The notes under the pieces: generated by a model | Told to the model about the DNA's origin: nothing | The model's database searches: none | The model's input: the letters and a program-made list of their open reading frames with translations, nothing else | In this document: piece after piece, positions 35,063 through 46,813 of the stretch | Layout: each line of letters starts with the position of its first letter | How positions within the stretch are numbered: position 1 is the stretch's first letter | Program-made: the position numbers and the translations under genes | Origin: Carya illinoinensis | Lineage: Eukaryota > Streptophyta > Magnoliopsida > Fagales > Juglandaceae | Assembly: GCF_018687715.1 (NCBI RefSeq) | Contig: NC_056758.1 | Span: forward strand, 38,163,467 to 38,227,466 | Length of the DNA: 64,000 nucleotides | Direction of reading: 5' to 3'

Positions 35063-37908
35063 ATGGTAACTCTACCTTACGAATCTTATGCAGTTTTTTC
35101 ATATTTTTATTTTTAAATTTAAATAATGGGCTTTATTATTTAAAAATAAAATGGGCCATATTATTTAAATTTATTGAATATAAATTACCTAAAATTAAAA
35201 ATAATCATATATGTTTCAAAAATTATATAAAAATTATAAATCAGTTGTATCTATATTATTTTTAAAAAATAAAAAAGGCTATACGCTTGACTAGATGATT
35301 TCAAGATGATGATTACTCTTTCCTGCTATATCTCTCTTTGTCCAAATTTGTTAATTAATCAAACGCCGCATAATTAAAAATATAAAAAGAAATATAAATA
35401 AGGAAATTTTATTTTTAGTTTCTACAAATAACATAAGAAACACATTAAAAATCAAAGTTCAAAATGAGATTTCGAAATCTCATAAATAGTGAAAGAAATA
35501 ATAATAATAATAATAAATTAATAATTAAGATCAAGGACCAACCTGGACCTAAAGTTTGGTTATATTCTCAATAATGGGCCTAACGAATGCTCGATCAACT
35601 GGATCAGGAAAATAGATCTTGGAGCCCAAAAGCCGGATCAAGGATAGGATTCACCCTTAACTAGGACCGGTGTGATAGTTAAAAAAATAATAGTAATAAT
35701 AATAAAAATAATAAATAAATAAATATTTATAATTGTGAATTATACCACCGCCGTATAGTCATTTTAAAATAATAAATAAAACATGAGACTTACATAAAAA
35801 ATTAAAAAAATTAATTTTTTAATAGCAAATCTCATTTTTTTTAAAATAATTATACAGCATTTACGCACTTTACAATTATATGTAGAATTATTAAAAAAAT
35901 AATTTAATTACGTTATTTAGATATCGTTTGAATAATGAGTTCAGATGAGATGAGTTGAGATCAAAGTTAAATAAAATATTATTAGAATACTATTTTTTAT
36001 ATTTTTACTATTATTTTAAGATTTGAAAATGTTAAATTGTTTATTATATTTTATATAAAAATTTAGAAAAATAATAATGAAATGAGATGAAATAAAATAC
36101 TTATTGTATTTAAATGAAGCCTAAAAATTTGATATATCTTTATTTTTTAGAAAAATTTAAGATATGATGCGTCAATACTCAATGATTTTAGTATAAATAA
36201 CATTCGTCTATTTTTATTTTTTTTTTAAAAGAAGAATGTATGAGAATTTAGTCTCATCTCACCATATTTTTAAAAATACATAATTTTTCAAATATTAGAA
36301 CACCCAAATTTACGTAATTTTTATTTTCAAGATGATTTTTGGATTATTTATCATTTATTCGGTTATTCAAGAATATTCTTAAATATAATATTAAAGTGTA
36401 CAAGTCTCATATATTTCCTTTAAAAAAATAGAGTTTACCATTAAAAAAGTTAATTATACTCATAATTCCTATCCCACACACATAATTTTATTTTTTATCT
36501 TTTATTTTTTTCTTTTAACAAATATATAATGTAAAAATAACGAATAGAAGAACTTAATTAATTTAATAAAAATATAAATAAATAAATAAAACACAGTAAC
36601 ATCGGTGTAGGTAGCTGGATAGCATTTCTTTTTAAAAATTTATTTTTTCATATAGATCATATATTTATCTATACTTTTAAAAGAAAAATATTCTAACCAT
36701 AAAAGAATTACATAAAATTAATTTTATAAATTAATATGATTAGATATGATTTATCAAATTATATATTTATTTTTATTATAAAATAAATTTAACAGATGAG
36801 ATAAACTCATGTTATTTTAAGAGATTATTTTGTATAATTCATTCCTAAGATTACTAGATTAGTAATCTTTCTAAAATAAAACGGGCCGTAAAAACCTAAA
36901 TCAATATAAAATTGGATAATAAAATGAAAGTAAAAACAAAAACCAGAAACCAGAAAGAGCCCTCTCGGGTTCAGCAATTTTCCTCCCTCAGTAGCACACT
37001 TCGCATCTTGCCCACATTCCCAGCACTGAACTTCGTGGAAGCCTGGAAGGTAATCACCTCTCTCTCTCGCTTTCTCTCTCTCTCTCTCTCTTCTCCCTCT
37101 CGAATCTGCGCACGCCAAATCACAGACCAAAAAATTGGTCATCAACGACAAAAAAATTTCATGATCTCATCACAGTTTCGAAGCTACAAACGATCTCAAT
37201 AATATTCTCATTTCACTATTCTTCATCGCGATCTCATCACAGTTGTCACAGACCAAAAATCAAAGCTACAAAAAATCACAAATACGATTTCATCAATGGG
37301 CAAAAAAATCGCAGACCAATGTATCATCCTAACTGTCCACAAATGTTGACGGGAAACAGGGAGGGCAAAAAGTGTAACCTCTTGCCAAGGAAAAATTGAA
37401 GGATAAAAGTGTAACCCGCGATTCCCGCATCCAATGGCTTCTGGAGATGGGAGAAAGGATCTGAATCCGTCGTGGGCACTTCTACTGGAAAAAGAAGATG
37501 GGAGAAAGAGGGAAAGGTAATCCGCCGTGGGTGAGCAGCCATTTGCAAGGGAGAGGAAGGTCTTGATTTAAATAGGGGTAAAATAGATATTTCACAAGCG
37601 GTGTGCTTCATTAAAAGGGCTTCTGTCTAGCATTTTTCGGATCCCTATTTATACACAGACGCTCGCATTTACCACGATAAGCTCTTCTTCTTCTTCTTCT
37701 TCTTCTTCTGTTGTTATCCTTCCCACAGGCAGTCCAGAATGACATTCATTTATTCCTTACAGAGAGAAATTATTAAGAAAATTGTTCTTTCCAATCTCCT
37801 TCAATCTGTCGTGAATAAATATTAATTTATATTCCAGAGGCCGGATTAGCCCGATCACCCGCTGGTAAGATTAAAATTCCCCAAGGCAGTGCGCGGATAC
37901 ACGATATC
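35063..37908. other. Spacer and 5' region of TAF4
   Basis: An AGGCC/TTTGGAT-type repeat lies at 35930-36122 and a second-family copy at about 36680-36845. The segment 36.9-37.65 kb is more GC-rich, with (CT)n at about 37063-37091, and may hold untranslated leader exons; its small ORFs resemble nothing known. A (CTT)n tract is at 37684-37709. The last 200 bp are the probable TAF4 5' UTR. Confidence 0.45.
37684..37709 (+). repeat. (CTT)n microsatellite upstream of TAF4
   Basis: An uninterrupted CTT/TTC run of 26 bp, about 200 bp before the TAF4 start codon. Pyrimidine-rich tracts of this kind are frequent in plant 5' UTRs. Confidence 0.9.
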
Positions 37909-40900
37909 ATGGACCCTTCCATAATGAAGCTTCTCGAGGAAGACGAGGTACTCTCTGTCTCCGTCTCTCCCTCTCTCTTTCTGTGTGTGCGTGGGATTTT
38001 GGAAAATTGGGATTAGATTTTTATCTTTTGTTGAGTTTTGGTTACGCGCAGGACGAGAGTATGCATTCGGGGGCGGACGTGGAGGCGTTCCAGGCTGCCC
38101 TAAACAGAGACATAGGTGGAGATGCCTCCACTTCACAGAACTCTGATTCAGATAAAGGTGCGTCCTTTTCTTTTTTTTCAATTTTCCACGTTCTTAGTAG
38201 TAGGGCAATTAATAGAATTTTCAGATTAGGATGCGCCATAGACACGAACATATCCACACCCGTTTTAAAAAAATGATAAATTATTTGAAGTTGCTCAAAT
38301 GTTACCAGCAGCTATTATCTAAGGAATTAAATATGTTGAATGTTTGCTTAGAATTATTTCCGAATTAAATCCACACAATAAAGTAGTAGCCGAAAAAACA
38401 AAAATAAAACGCGGATTACAGAGATAAATTGAAGCTCGTAGTTGGCTTCGCGTATGGTGGAGTATCAAATGAATACCATGTTAATTTTGCAGCTGATTCT
38501 GATAACAGATGAAGTTTGGAATTTTTTGTGTTGCAGATGAAAAGCGTTCTAACCATTGTTTAGATTTCTGGTTTTGGTAGAAGTCATGTTCAAGAATCTT
38601 CTAGCATTTTTGTTTCATCCACTGTTTGCTTTTGAAGAGAAATGGAGCCTAAATAATTAAATGATAAGTTATCAATAGAAGCCAAGAGTGCACCTTTTAC
38701 AATTGTTTGTTGTGTGGGTCTTATGGATGAATGTTCTATAGTTCCATTCAGCGTGAACTTGGAACTTAATTATTGGAGCTAAATCGCTGTTATTGCACTT
38801 TATTTTGAGCCCAATGTATTGATTATGATTGCAGTCAGTGAGCTTTTGGACTGGATTAATAAATCATTTGCAAAGTGCAAGATCGTTTGCTTAATATATA
38901 ATCGTTATATTGTTTTCTGCATAAGTAGATGACAGACTGTTCCAAGCCAGCTGGATGTTCAGTAATAATCTCTAACGTTAAGTTGGAAGTGTTGAAGTAT
39001 TTAATATTTTATCCTCATTCCCGTATTCTAATTGTATGTCTCATATTTTTTACTTATTCCCCTTTATTATCACAAAAAGGGTTTCAAATTTTGTGAAAAC
39101 TTGTTACTTGGAGGGGAATTTTTTTTGCAAGTGTTTGCAACTGGGCATCTGAGTGCTGTATTTCCTGTAACATGATTTTCCTACAATCATGAGTTTATTT
39201 CTGCTAATTTATGATTGTGCTTTTGAAAAATCTTTTTAGTTTACCTATTAGCAAATAATCTATGGTCTAGATTGACGATATTGAGCTCAAGCATTCCAAT
39301 TAAACGACTTTGGCCTTCTCTAATACTCAATCGATGGGTTTAAATTTTCTGCCCAACTAGCTCAAGTAGAGGGAAGTCTAAAGGGTGGGCAATGTGAAGA
39401 CGTGAAACACAAGAGGTTGGGGTTGGGGTTTGGCTTGGGTATCAGTTCTATGGGAAACAAGGGGTTGAGGTTCAATGTAATTTTTTTGGGTATTTTGGGT
39501 AGTTTTGGGATTTGTGTATTTTGGGTTGTTTTTCACGGGCTTTTTTGGGTCATTAGGGGCGCTTTATTATGGGCTAGGTGTTTTCTTGTATACGTTCAGT
39601 GTACTTGGTTACTCCTTTTGATATATAAAATATTTTTACTTATCAAAACAAAAAAATCCTGCCCAACAATTTGTTAACCCTTTCAATGAATTTGTGGCAG
39701 TTTTGTCTCAAGGAAGCAATCATACTCCCAGTCAGTTACCACAGTGGGAAGCTGCTAACCAAGATCAAAGTATGGAATGTCAAATTCAACCAGACCAAAA
39801 AGGTGCCCAGCCGCTAGAACAACCTTTATCTGGAATGGAGCTAAAGCAACATTCATCTGTTATTGAAAATCAGCAACAACAGAGTGATGCCCCAGATGTT
39901 CTCAATAATGTCCAAATGCCAGAGAAAAGATCCCAAGATGATAGTCAACAGGGTCAGACACAAAATAATTCCCTACAGAATCCCCAAACAAGTGGGATGC
40001 AGATTTCTGAAAAACCTTCCATCTCAATACATGAGTCAGATAGAAGACCTGGTCTAGAAGGTGAATCTCAATATGCAAAATTACAGAAAATGAGTAATCA
40101 ACAGGCGACAATCACTGAACAGGCAAGCAACCCAATAAATCGTTCTAGACCTGGGCAAGTACCATTTGGAGTGTTGCTGCCTGTTTTACAAGCCCAACTT
40201 GATAAAGACAGAGCCATGCAACTTCAAACAATATTTGCTAAGCTAAAGGTGTACCCTTGATTCCAGTTTCATTATTGATTAATATGACTTGTACATTTTT
40301 TTGTGTGATTGAAATGTGTGTATCCTTAATTTTCCTGTTGAAACTAATTTATCAACTACCATTGCTTTTCCAGAAAAACGAGATCCCCAAAGAAGGGTTC
40401 GTCCGGCACATGAGAGGTATTGTAGGAGACCATATGCTCAAATTGGCAGTAATGAAAATACAATCACAGGTAAGAAGTATCAATTACACCACGGCGTGAT
40501 TATAAAGATCTTGGTATTGTTTTAGTCAGTTTTGTGGTGCTCTTTATTCTAATCAAGCTAAAACCAGCCTGATTTATGGTTGCAGCCAAGTTCCAACCAA
40601 TTACAGTTGCAATCTCAAGCTTCAGCACGGCAACACCCTCCGCGGATGCCATCTGTCAGTGCTAGTTCTACATAATTCAATGATCTCCATTCATTAGCAA
40701 ATCTTCATCAGAAGGGCTTAAACTCTTCTGCAGACCCTTCTCATATAACCTCTTCAGTTGTTAAAATGCAGGCTGATTCAAGCTATCCAGGTATAGAAAA
40801 CAACGCTCAGAAATCTCGAGAGGGGAATCGACAGTCAGATTCTCATGGAGGGCAAGGAAGTCAAGTGCCTTCTTCCAGTGTGAGTGGCATTAATCCAGAA

Positions 40901-43900
40901 AGGGAACGATCCTCAATTCCTACACAAGGACTTAACAAGCAGCAGCAACAACATTTGCACTTTCCTTCCATTTATGGAAGTACCAGTGGTAATTATAACC
41001 CATATTCTGGGACAAATGTCAATACGTTGACATCATCTGTCAAAACACACACACATGAAGCACAAACAAGGCAAATCCCACAACATCAGAACATAAATTC
41101 AACTCAATTAAGTGGGACAACACAGGCGATGAGCATTCCTAAGTTTGAGAGGCTAAATTCTACCAATGATCCAAAGAGACTTCAGGGTGGATCTGTTTCT
41201 CACCTGCCAAACAATTCAACATCACAACAGATACCGGTCCCTTGGCAGTCATCAACAAATAAAGAACAAAGTTCTGCCCTTTCCCCATCAATGGCTGGTG
41301 TGAAACAGGAAGCAATTGATCAGGTTACAGAGCCGCATCACAAACCCCCTTTTCCTCATCCACATGGATTGTCTTCTCATTCTGCTGCACAGCTTGAGCA
41401 TGGAAATGCAACCCCTGGAACTGTAAACGATGAGGCTTTGGAGAAGCAGTCTTCGAGGATGGGCCTTTCGACATCAATGAGCATGATGCCTTCCAACTCA
41501 GTTTCTCCTTCCATGGCAGCACAGTTGGATCCTACAGTCCCAGTAATCTCTAGTTTTTTTTTCTTTTTTTCTTTTTCTCTGTGGTGCCTTTAGTTATTCT
41601 TATCAAGAAAATTATGTTATTTCAATAGATTATCTAAGAAGGTAAGGACCCTCTGCGATTTGTGTCAAGTTGCATGAGGAAATTTTGAAGCCAGAGGAGA
41701 GTTAAAGTCACTGAGGATTACTATTTACCTGCCATATTCAAATACAGTGCTCATACAAGGATACTGAAGATCTGTTTATTGGCCATCATATAATATAACC
41801 ATAAGCTATTAGTGATTGCACATGATATGAATTTTGTCAGATATCTAGCTGAGAAATAGCTATTTAAGTTGGACTCGGGACTGATGAAGATTGAGATTAT
41901 TCTAATTTATTATATCTTTTCACTTCTGTTTTATGTGCTCCATAATCATACTGATAATACAATAGGCTTGTTATTTTGTGCCTTCTTAGATAAGAATATA
42001 CCCATTAGTACCTCTTATTACTTCATTTTAAAGTTCATTGCATCCAGCCTTTTTTTTTTTTTTGTTAGATTTACGTTCTCCCCGGTTTATTTTGTGCTGC
42101 TAAATATATTTATGCAAAGTACATGCCTTTGTCTGGTAAATCACTTTTCTTTTTTATGGATGGCTAATTTGCTAATTTCCTTCTTGCTTCTACACTTTCT
42201 TAGTTGGGCCCTCGGATCCCATCCGCATCCTCTTCTGCTGGGACTAACTCAAGAACACCTTCCAAAAAGCCTTCTATTGGCCAGAAGAAACCACTTGAAG
42301 CACTTGGTTCATCACAACCTCTGCCAAGGTGAAAGTTTTTTTCTGTTGTATTATGGCCTGGGGATGATATCTATGATTTCAAAGTGATTTCGTTCATCCT
42401 CCATGTTAACCTTTTATTGAGGCATAATTTATCTGACACCCCACAGTAAGAAGCAAAAAGTATCTGGGGCGTTTTCTGATCAAAGCATTGAACAACTAAA
42501 TGATGTTACTGCTGTCAGTGGAGTCAATCTGAGGGTATGCTATCATGTCATTTGGACCTCTGCCTGTTGTGAAGTATAAGCTAATTAAGTAAACAATTCC
42601 CATTAAAGTAGACAAGCTGAAAACCCATCTGACATTCTGCTACTAAATAGGAAGAGGAAGAGCAGCTATTTTCTGGGCCCAAGGAAGACAGTCGAGTTTC
42701 AGAAGCATCTCGAAGAGCAGTGCAAGAAGAGGAAGAAAAACTGATTTTGCAGAAAACTCCACTTCAGAAAAAACTGGCAGAGATCAGTTAAATATTTCTT
42801 CGTTAATTCTGTACACGTTGCACTCAGTGATATGACTGCTTGGCAACTAAAATCAGCAAGCTGATATTTTCTGTGTTATCTGTGTGGCAGTGGCCAAATG
42901 TGGCTTGAAGAGTACGAGCAATGATGTGGAGCGATGCTTGTCATTGGTGAGATGCTAGCTACTTGGTCCTTTTCTTTATTGAGGCTTACATGTGTTCTTA
43001 TGGAAAACTAAATCTTCAGTGTGTGGAGGAAAGAATGCGTGGACTGATAAGTAATCTAATAAGACTATCAAAACAGGTAAGTGCTTCCTCTTTTCTTTCT
43101 TTCTTCTGACTCATATTATCTGTAATTAAATTGCTCTGAATATTGCATCTGTGTAGCGAGTTGATATTGAGAAACCAAGACACCGTACTCTTATCACCTC
43201 AGATGTTCAACATCAAATCATGACAATGAACAAGAAGGCTAGGGAGGAATGGGATAAAAAACAGGCTGAAGCAGAGAGGCTCCGGAGACTTAATGAAGTG
43301 AGTGCCTCTGCATTTTATGAGATGTAAACTGAGCTCCTTGAGTACTGCTTTATATAAACACACATATTATCAAATACACAATATTTCTACTTTATATCAA
43401 TTTTATTATACCTATGATGATATTTACTATATAACCTCCCAATACAGCCCGAGGGTAGTAATGGAGTGGATGGAGAGAAAGATAAAGATGAAGGTCGTGC
43501 CAAGTCCATTAAGGTATCAAGGATAATTCATTAGGCAAACCACTTTAAATTAACTCAAACCAATTTCTCAACTTTTATGTTGCTATGTGCTTTGGTGCAG
43601 GCAAACAAAGAGGAGGATGACAAAATGAGGACAACAGCTGCCAATGTTGCTGCCCGTGCTGCTGTTGGAGGAGATGACATGCTGTCAAAATGGCAACTTA
43701 TGGCTGAGCAAGCCCGGCAGAAACGTGAAGGAGTGACAGATGCATCTGGCTCTCAGCCAGGTAAAGATGCAAGTCGCAAGCCTCTATCGACATCTGGAAG
43801 AAAAGAGAATCAGGATGCAGAGAAAAGGGGAAACACAGCTTCTATTGCTGCTTTTGGTAAGTGTGCTTTAAACTGATGACAGTTTTGATATTTATGTAGC

Positions 43901-44263
43901 TGGCAATAATCTAGTTAATATTGGATATCACTGCAAATCCGCTACTGGAAACACCATTGAATCATTGATGAGTAACTTTGACTTATTTGCTTTCCTTTCC
44001 AGTTTAGCCAAGCTTTTTTATTGACAAAATACCCTTCATACATTCTCACTCTGTAAGATGTGTTCCTTAATTTGTTCCTTCTACTCAAAAAAACAGGGCC
44101 TCTTAGAAAATCTGGAAGGAATATTGCGGCTCAAACCCGGGTGGCTCGTAGCATCTCCGTTAAGGATGTTATTGCAGTCCTGGAAAGGGAACCCCAGATG
44201 TCTAGGTCTAATCTGATATATCGCCTGTATGAGAAAATTCGTTCTGATGGCACTGCTGAATGA
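37909..44263 (+). CDS. TAF4B: Transcription initiation factor TFIID subunit 4 (TAF4/TAF4b), with an in-frame stop
   Basis: There are 14 coding exons: 37909-37947, 38052-38157, 39701-40248, 40374-40469, 40586-41542, 42204-42328, 42447-42534, 42651-42786, 42891-42946, 43020-43076, 43157-43297, 43448-43513, 43601-43856 and 44097-44263. All phases agree, giving 945 codons. The protein starts [20 protein letters not shown]. An RST domain lies at about residues 200-263 ([20 protein letters not shown]), followed by a Gln/Ser-rich middle. The conserved C-terminal TAF4 domain binds TAF12 through its histone fold ([32 protein letters not shown], then [20 protein letters not shown]). The lesion is TAA at 40673-40675 (codon 293, after SVSASST). 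It would leave the RST domain but remove the histone fold. All other exons and splice sites look functional, so this is a very recent null, a base error, or a spliced-out segment. Confidence 0.88.
39540..39657 (+). mobile_element. LINE-type 3' tail in TAF4 intron 2
   Basis: The phrase CTTGTATACGTTCAGTGTAC, followed by TTGATATATAAAATATTTTT, ACTTATC and an A-rich end, is the familiar 3' terminus of plant L1-like retrotransposons. Only the tail is present, as expected of a heavily 5'-truncated insertion. The assignment is from memory of such tails. Confidence 0.5.
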
Positions 44264-45171
44264 GTGAAGCACGGTGCATCTTTTTCAGCTTGTATTGCCA
44301 AGTGTTTACTCTTTTGAATGCAAATTCTGCTGGTGTTGAAGTATTGTGCTCTGTCTTTTCTTAAGCTATTGTGATATTCGCCAAATGCCTTGTGATATTT
44401 ATTCTTGCAGAAAGCAGAATGGCTTACCCTAGAAACAGCAGTTAGCTTGAACGAGTCATGACTTGTAAAGGATCCATTTCACAACATAATTGTTTTTAAG
44501 TATTCTCATATATTCTCATATACTCCCAAACGTTACTTAAACACAAAATACTTTTGAATTGCAAAATTTTCATTTTTTTATTTAATAGTTACTTAATTAT
44601 TATAATTTTTCAAATTCTCAAACGAAACACAATAAATAATACCATTGTTTCAAATTTTAAAAAAATTATGTTCAGATTATATTTAAATAATTTTTTTTAT
44701 TCAATTATTTTTCACTCTTTTTAGAATTCAATAAAATATTTTAATTTAAATTATTTTAATCATATTCACACGGTTCAGAATAGAGGATGACCGTTGACCG
44801 GAGAAAACCGGGGTTGATTGTGATCACCTCAATAAAAGAGAGTTAGGTTTTTTTCCATGGTACATCCACCTCCACGTAAACCGGTCAGATTTTGCAATTT
44901 TAGTGACATCGCTATCCAATTTTAGCCTCCACTTATAGGTAAACGGAATGATAAGTGTATTATTTTTAGGGAAAAATTATCATTAGGCATTTGGGATTTG
45001 CCTATGTTGAAAATGGTCCCTGGTTAAAAATTTTAAAAAAAAAATTTAGATAAAATTTTAGAATATTTAAGTCTTATACACTTTTTCTTTTTTAAGAATT
45101 TCTCGAATTTTTTAAAAATAAATGTGTAAAGCATGCGCATTCTAAATATCTGACATTATCCAATGGAAAAG

Positions 45172-45345
45172 AGCAATGTTACATACAATCGTAGAATTGC
45201 AAACACCGCGCAATGACTTTGAAAAAGAGTAAGGTTCACGATTAAAAAGTTAAATTTTTTTTCATATAAGTTCTATATTAATTCATTTTTTTCAAAGTGA
45301 CTGCACGCCATTTGCACAACCACGACTGCAAATATCATTTCTCAA
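45172..45345. mobile_element. Third-family MITE, copy B
   Basis: It starts GAGCAATGTTACATACAATC and ends AATATCATTTCTC, with internal TTAAAAAGTTAAATTTTTTT and TTTTTTCAAAGTGACTGC blocks. It matches the copy at 21505-21682 in order and spacing of blocks. Confidence 0.55.
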
Positions 45346-45372
45346 TAGAAAATCACAACCAAAAGTAAAGGG

Positions 45373-45480
45373 GTAGCACATATTCTAGCTAAAGAGGCTG
45401 TTTCTCTTGAAAAATATCTGATAGATATTGTTTCCACCCCAAACTGTATTTCTCCTCATGTGTTGGCTGAAAGCCATAAC
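45373..45480 (+). mobile_element. Remnant of a non-LTR retrotransposon RNase H tail
   Basis: The frame reads VAHILAKEAVSLEKYLIDIV, then STPNCISPHVLAESHN. The pattern (N).VAH.LA.EA....... W/I ... P..I...VLAE is the C-terminal end of the RNase H-like domain in plant LINE polyproteins. Only about 36 residues survive, directly next to the MITE at 45172-45345. Confidence 0.5.
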
Positions 45481-46813
45481 TGTAATTGGTGTTATTTATT
45501 TATTTATTTTTTATTTTACTGTAATTGGTGTTATGAATGAATGTGTTTCCACTTAAAAAGAATATTTATATATATTACCAGAATTGATCGGTTTTTATTA
45601 ATTATTGGTAAAAAAATAATGGTGTAACATTTATTTATTTGTATGTTAGAATCAGTCGTATGAAAACATGGGAGACAAAGTACATATATTTTTAAAAAAT
45701 TAAAATTATTCAATGAACATGGCTCATCAATGAAAAGATAATAAATTTTAAGTTTTAAAATAAAATTCAAAACTAAAACCAAAATAAACTGATTATAAAA
45801 CTAAAATGGTTGAAAAAACAGAGAATATAAAACTAACAAAAATAAGTAAATTTTATAATCAAAATTTTTTGTTTTAAAAAAATATTAGACTTAGGTCTCC
45901 TTCCTAACATTATGTAAATATAAACATGTCTCAATTTCAAATTTTTGAACCTTTTCATTTAATTATTATTTAATCGTTACGATTATTTTAAAATTTTAAA
46001 TAAAGTAGGAAAAATAATTTAACTTTTTTAAATTACAAAAAAAAATTATATTAAAATATATTTTATAATAATATTTTAACTTTATAACATTTGTATTCAA
46101 TGTTTTCTCTCTATTTTTTAAAATTTAATAAAACAATATAATTCAAACGATTTTATTAGTATTTATAAATTATTTTATTAATATTTAATAGTTTTTCATA
46201 CCATCTCATAGGACTAGCATTTGATTAGCCAAATACCCGTATTTTTTATATTTTATAAAATACTGATGAAATTGAGTCTACATTGAATTAGTTAAATATT
46301 TTTTATGTAAAATATTAGTTACAGTAAATCTATTCCACATTCTATATATGAAAAGAATAATAGTTTATTCAAATTAGTATTTTATTATTTATTGTCCCAC
46401 ATTCATCTCACATTTAAGATTATTATATTACATATACATGATTTTTATAGATTGTACATATGATATTATTATATGATAGATTGTTGGATTGTAAAAATAA
46501 AAATGAATATGATTGTTGGAAGATTATGAAAATAAAATAAAAATTTAATTAAAAAATGAAAATTAATTAAAGAATCGTAAATAATAAAAAATAATATTTT
46601 ATTATTATAAAAAATATAATAGTTAATTTAATGTAGATTTTAAATATTAAATAATTATCTAAAAGTTAAAAAATTAGGTATTCTTTGAAGATCGAGACAA
46701 TGAATCCAATGTTCCATAGCTAGACGAACTTACGAGCAGGCTGTAACTGTAAGGTGAATGATCAAAATAGTTTGCAACGCTGAATGTTTTCGTCCGAGTG
46801 TTCGGGGCAAGCC

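Larger units (their letters stand above)
44264..46813. other. Spacer between TAF4 and the CK2-alpha pseudogene
   Basis: It begins with the TAF4 3' UTR. It contains a third-family MITE (45172-45345), a fragment of retrotransposon RNase H (45373-45480) and AT-rich AGGCC/TTTGGAT-type remains at about 45945-46210. No gene is supported. Confidence 0.45.

Noticed and set aside
36912..37611. ORFs of 95-96 codons upstream of TAF4
   Set aside because: They have low-complexity CT/GA-derived composition and no homology that I recognise; more likely leader or repeat DNA.
41869..42387. 172-codon hydrophobic ORF in the TAF4 region
   Set aside because: It spans intron 5 and out-of-frame exon 6 of TAF4, and its T-rich intronic sequence explains the hydrophobic residues.
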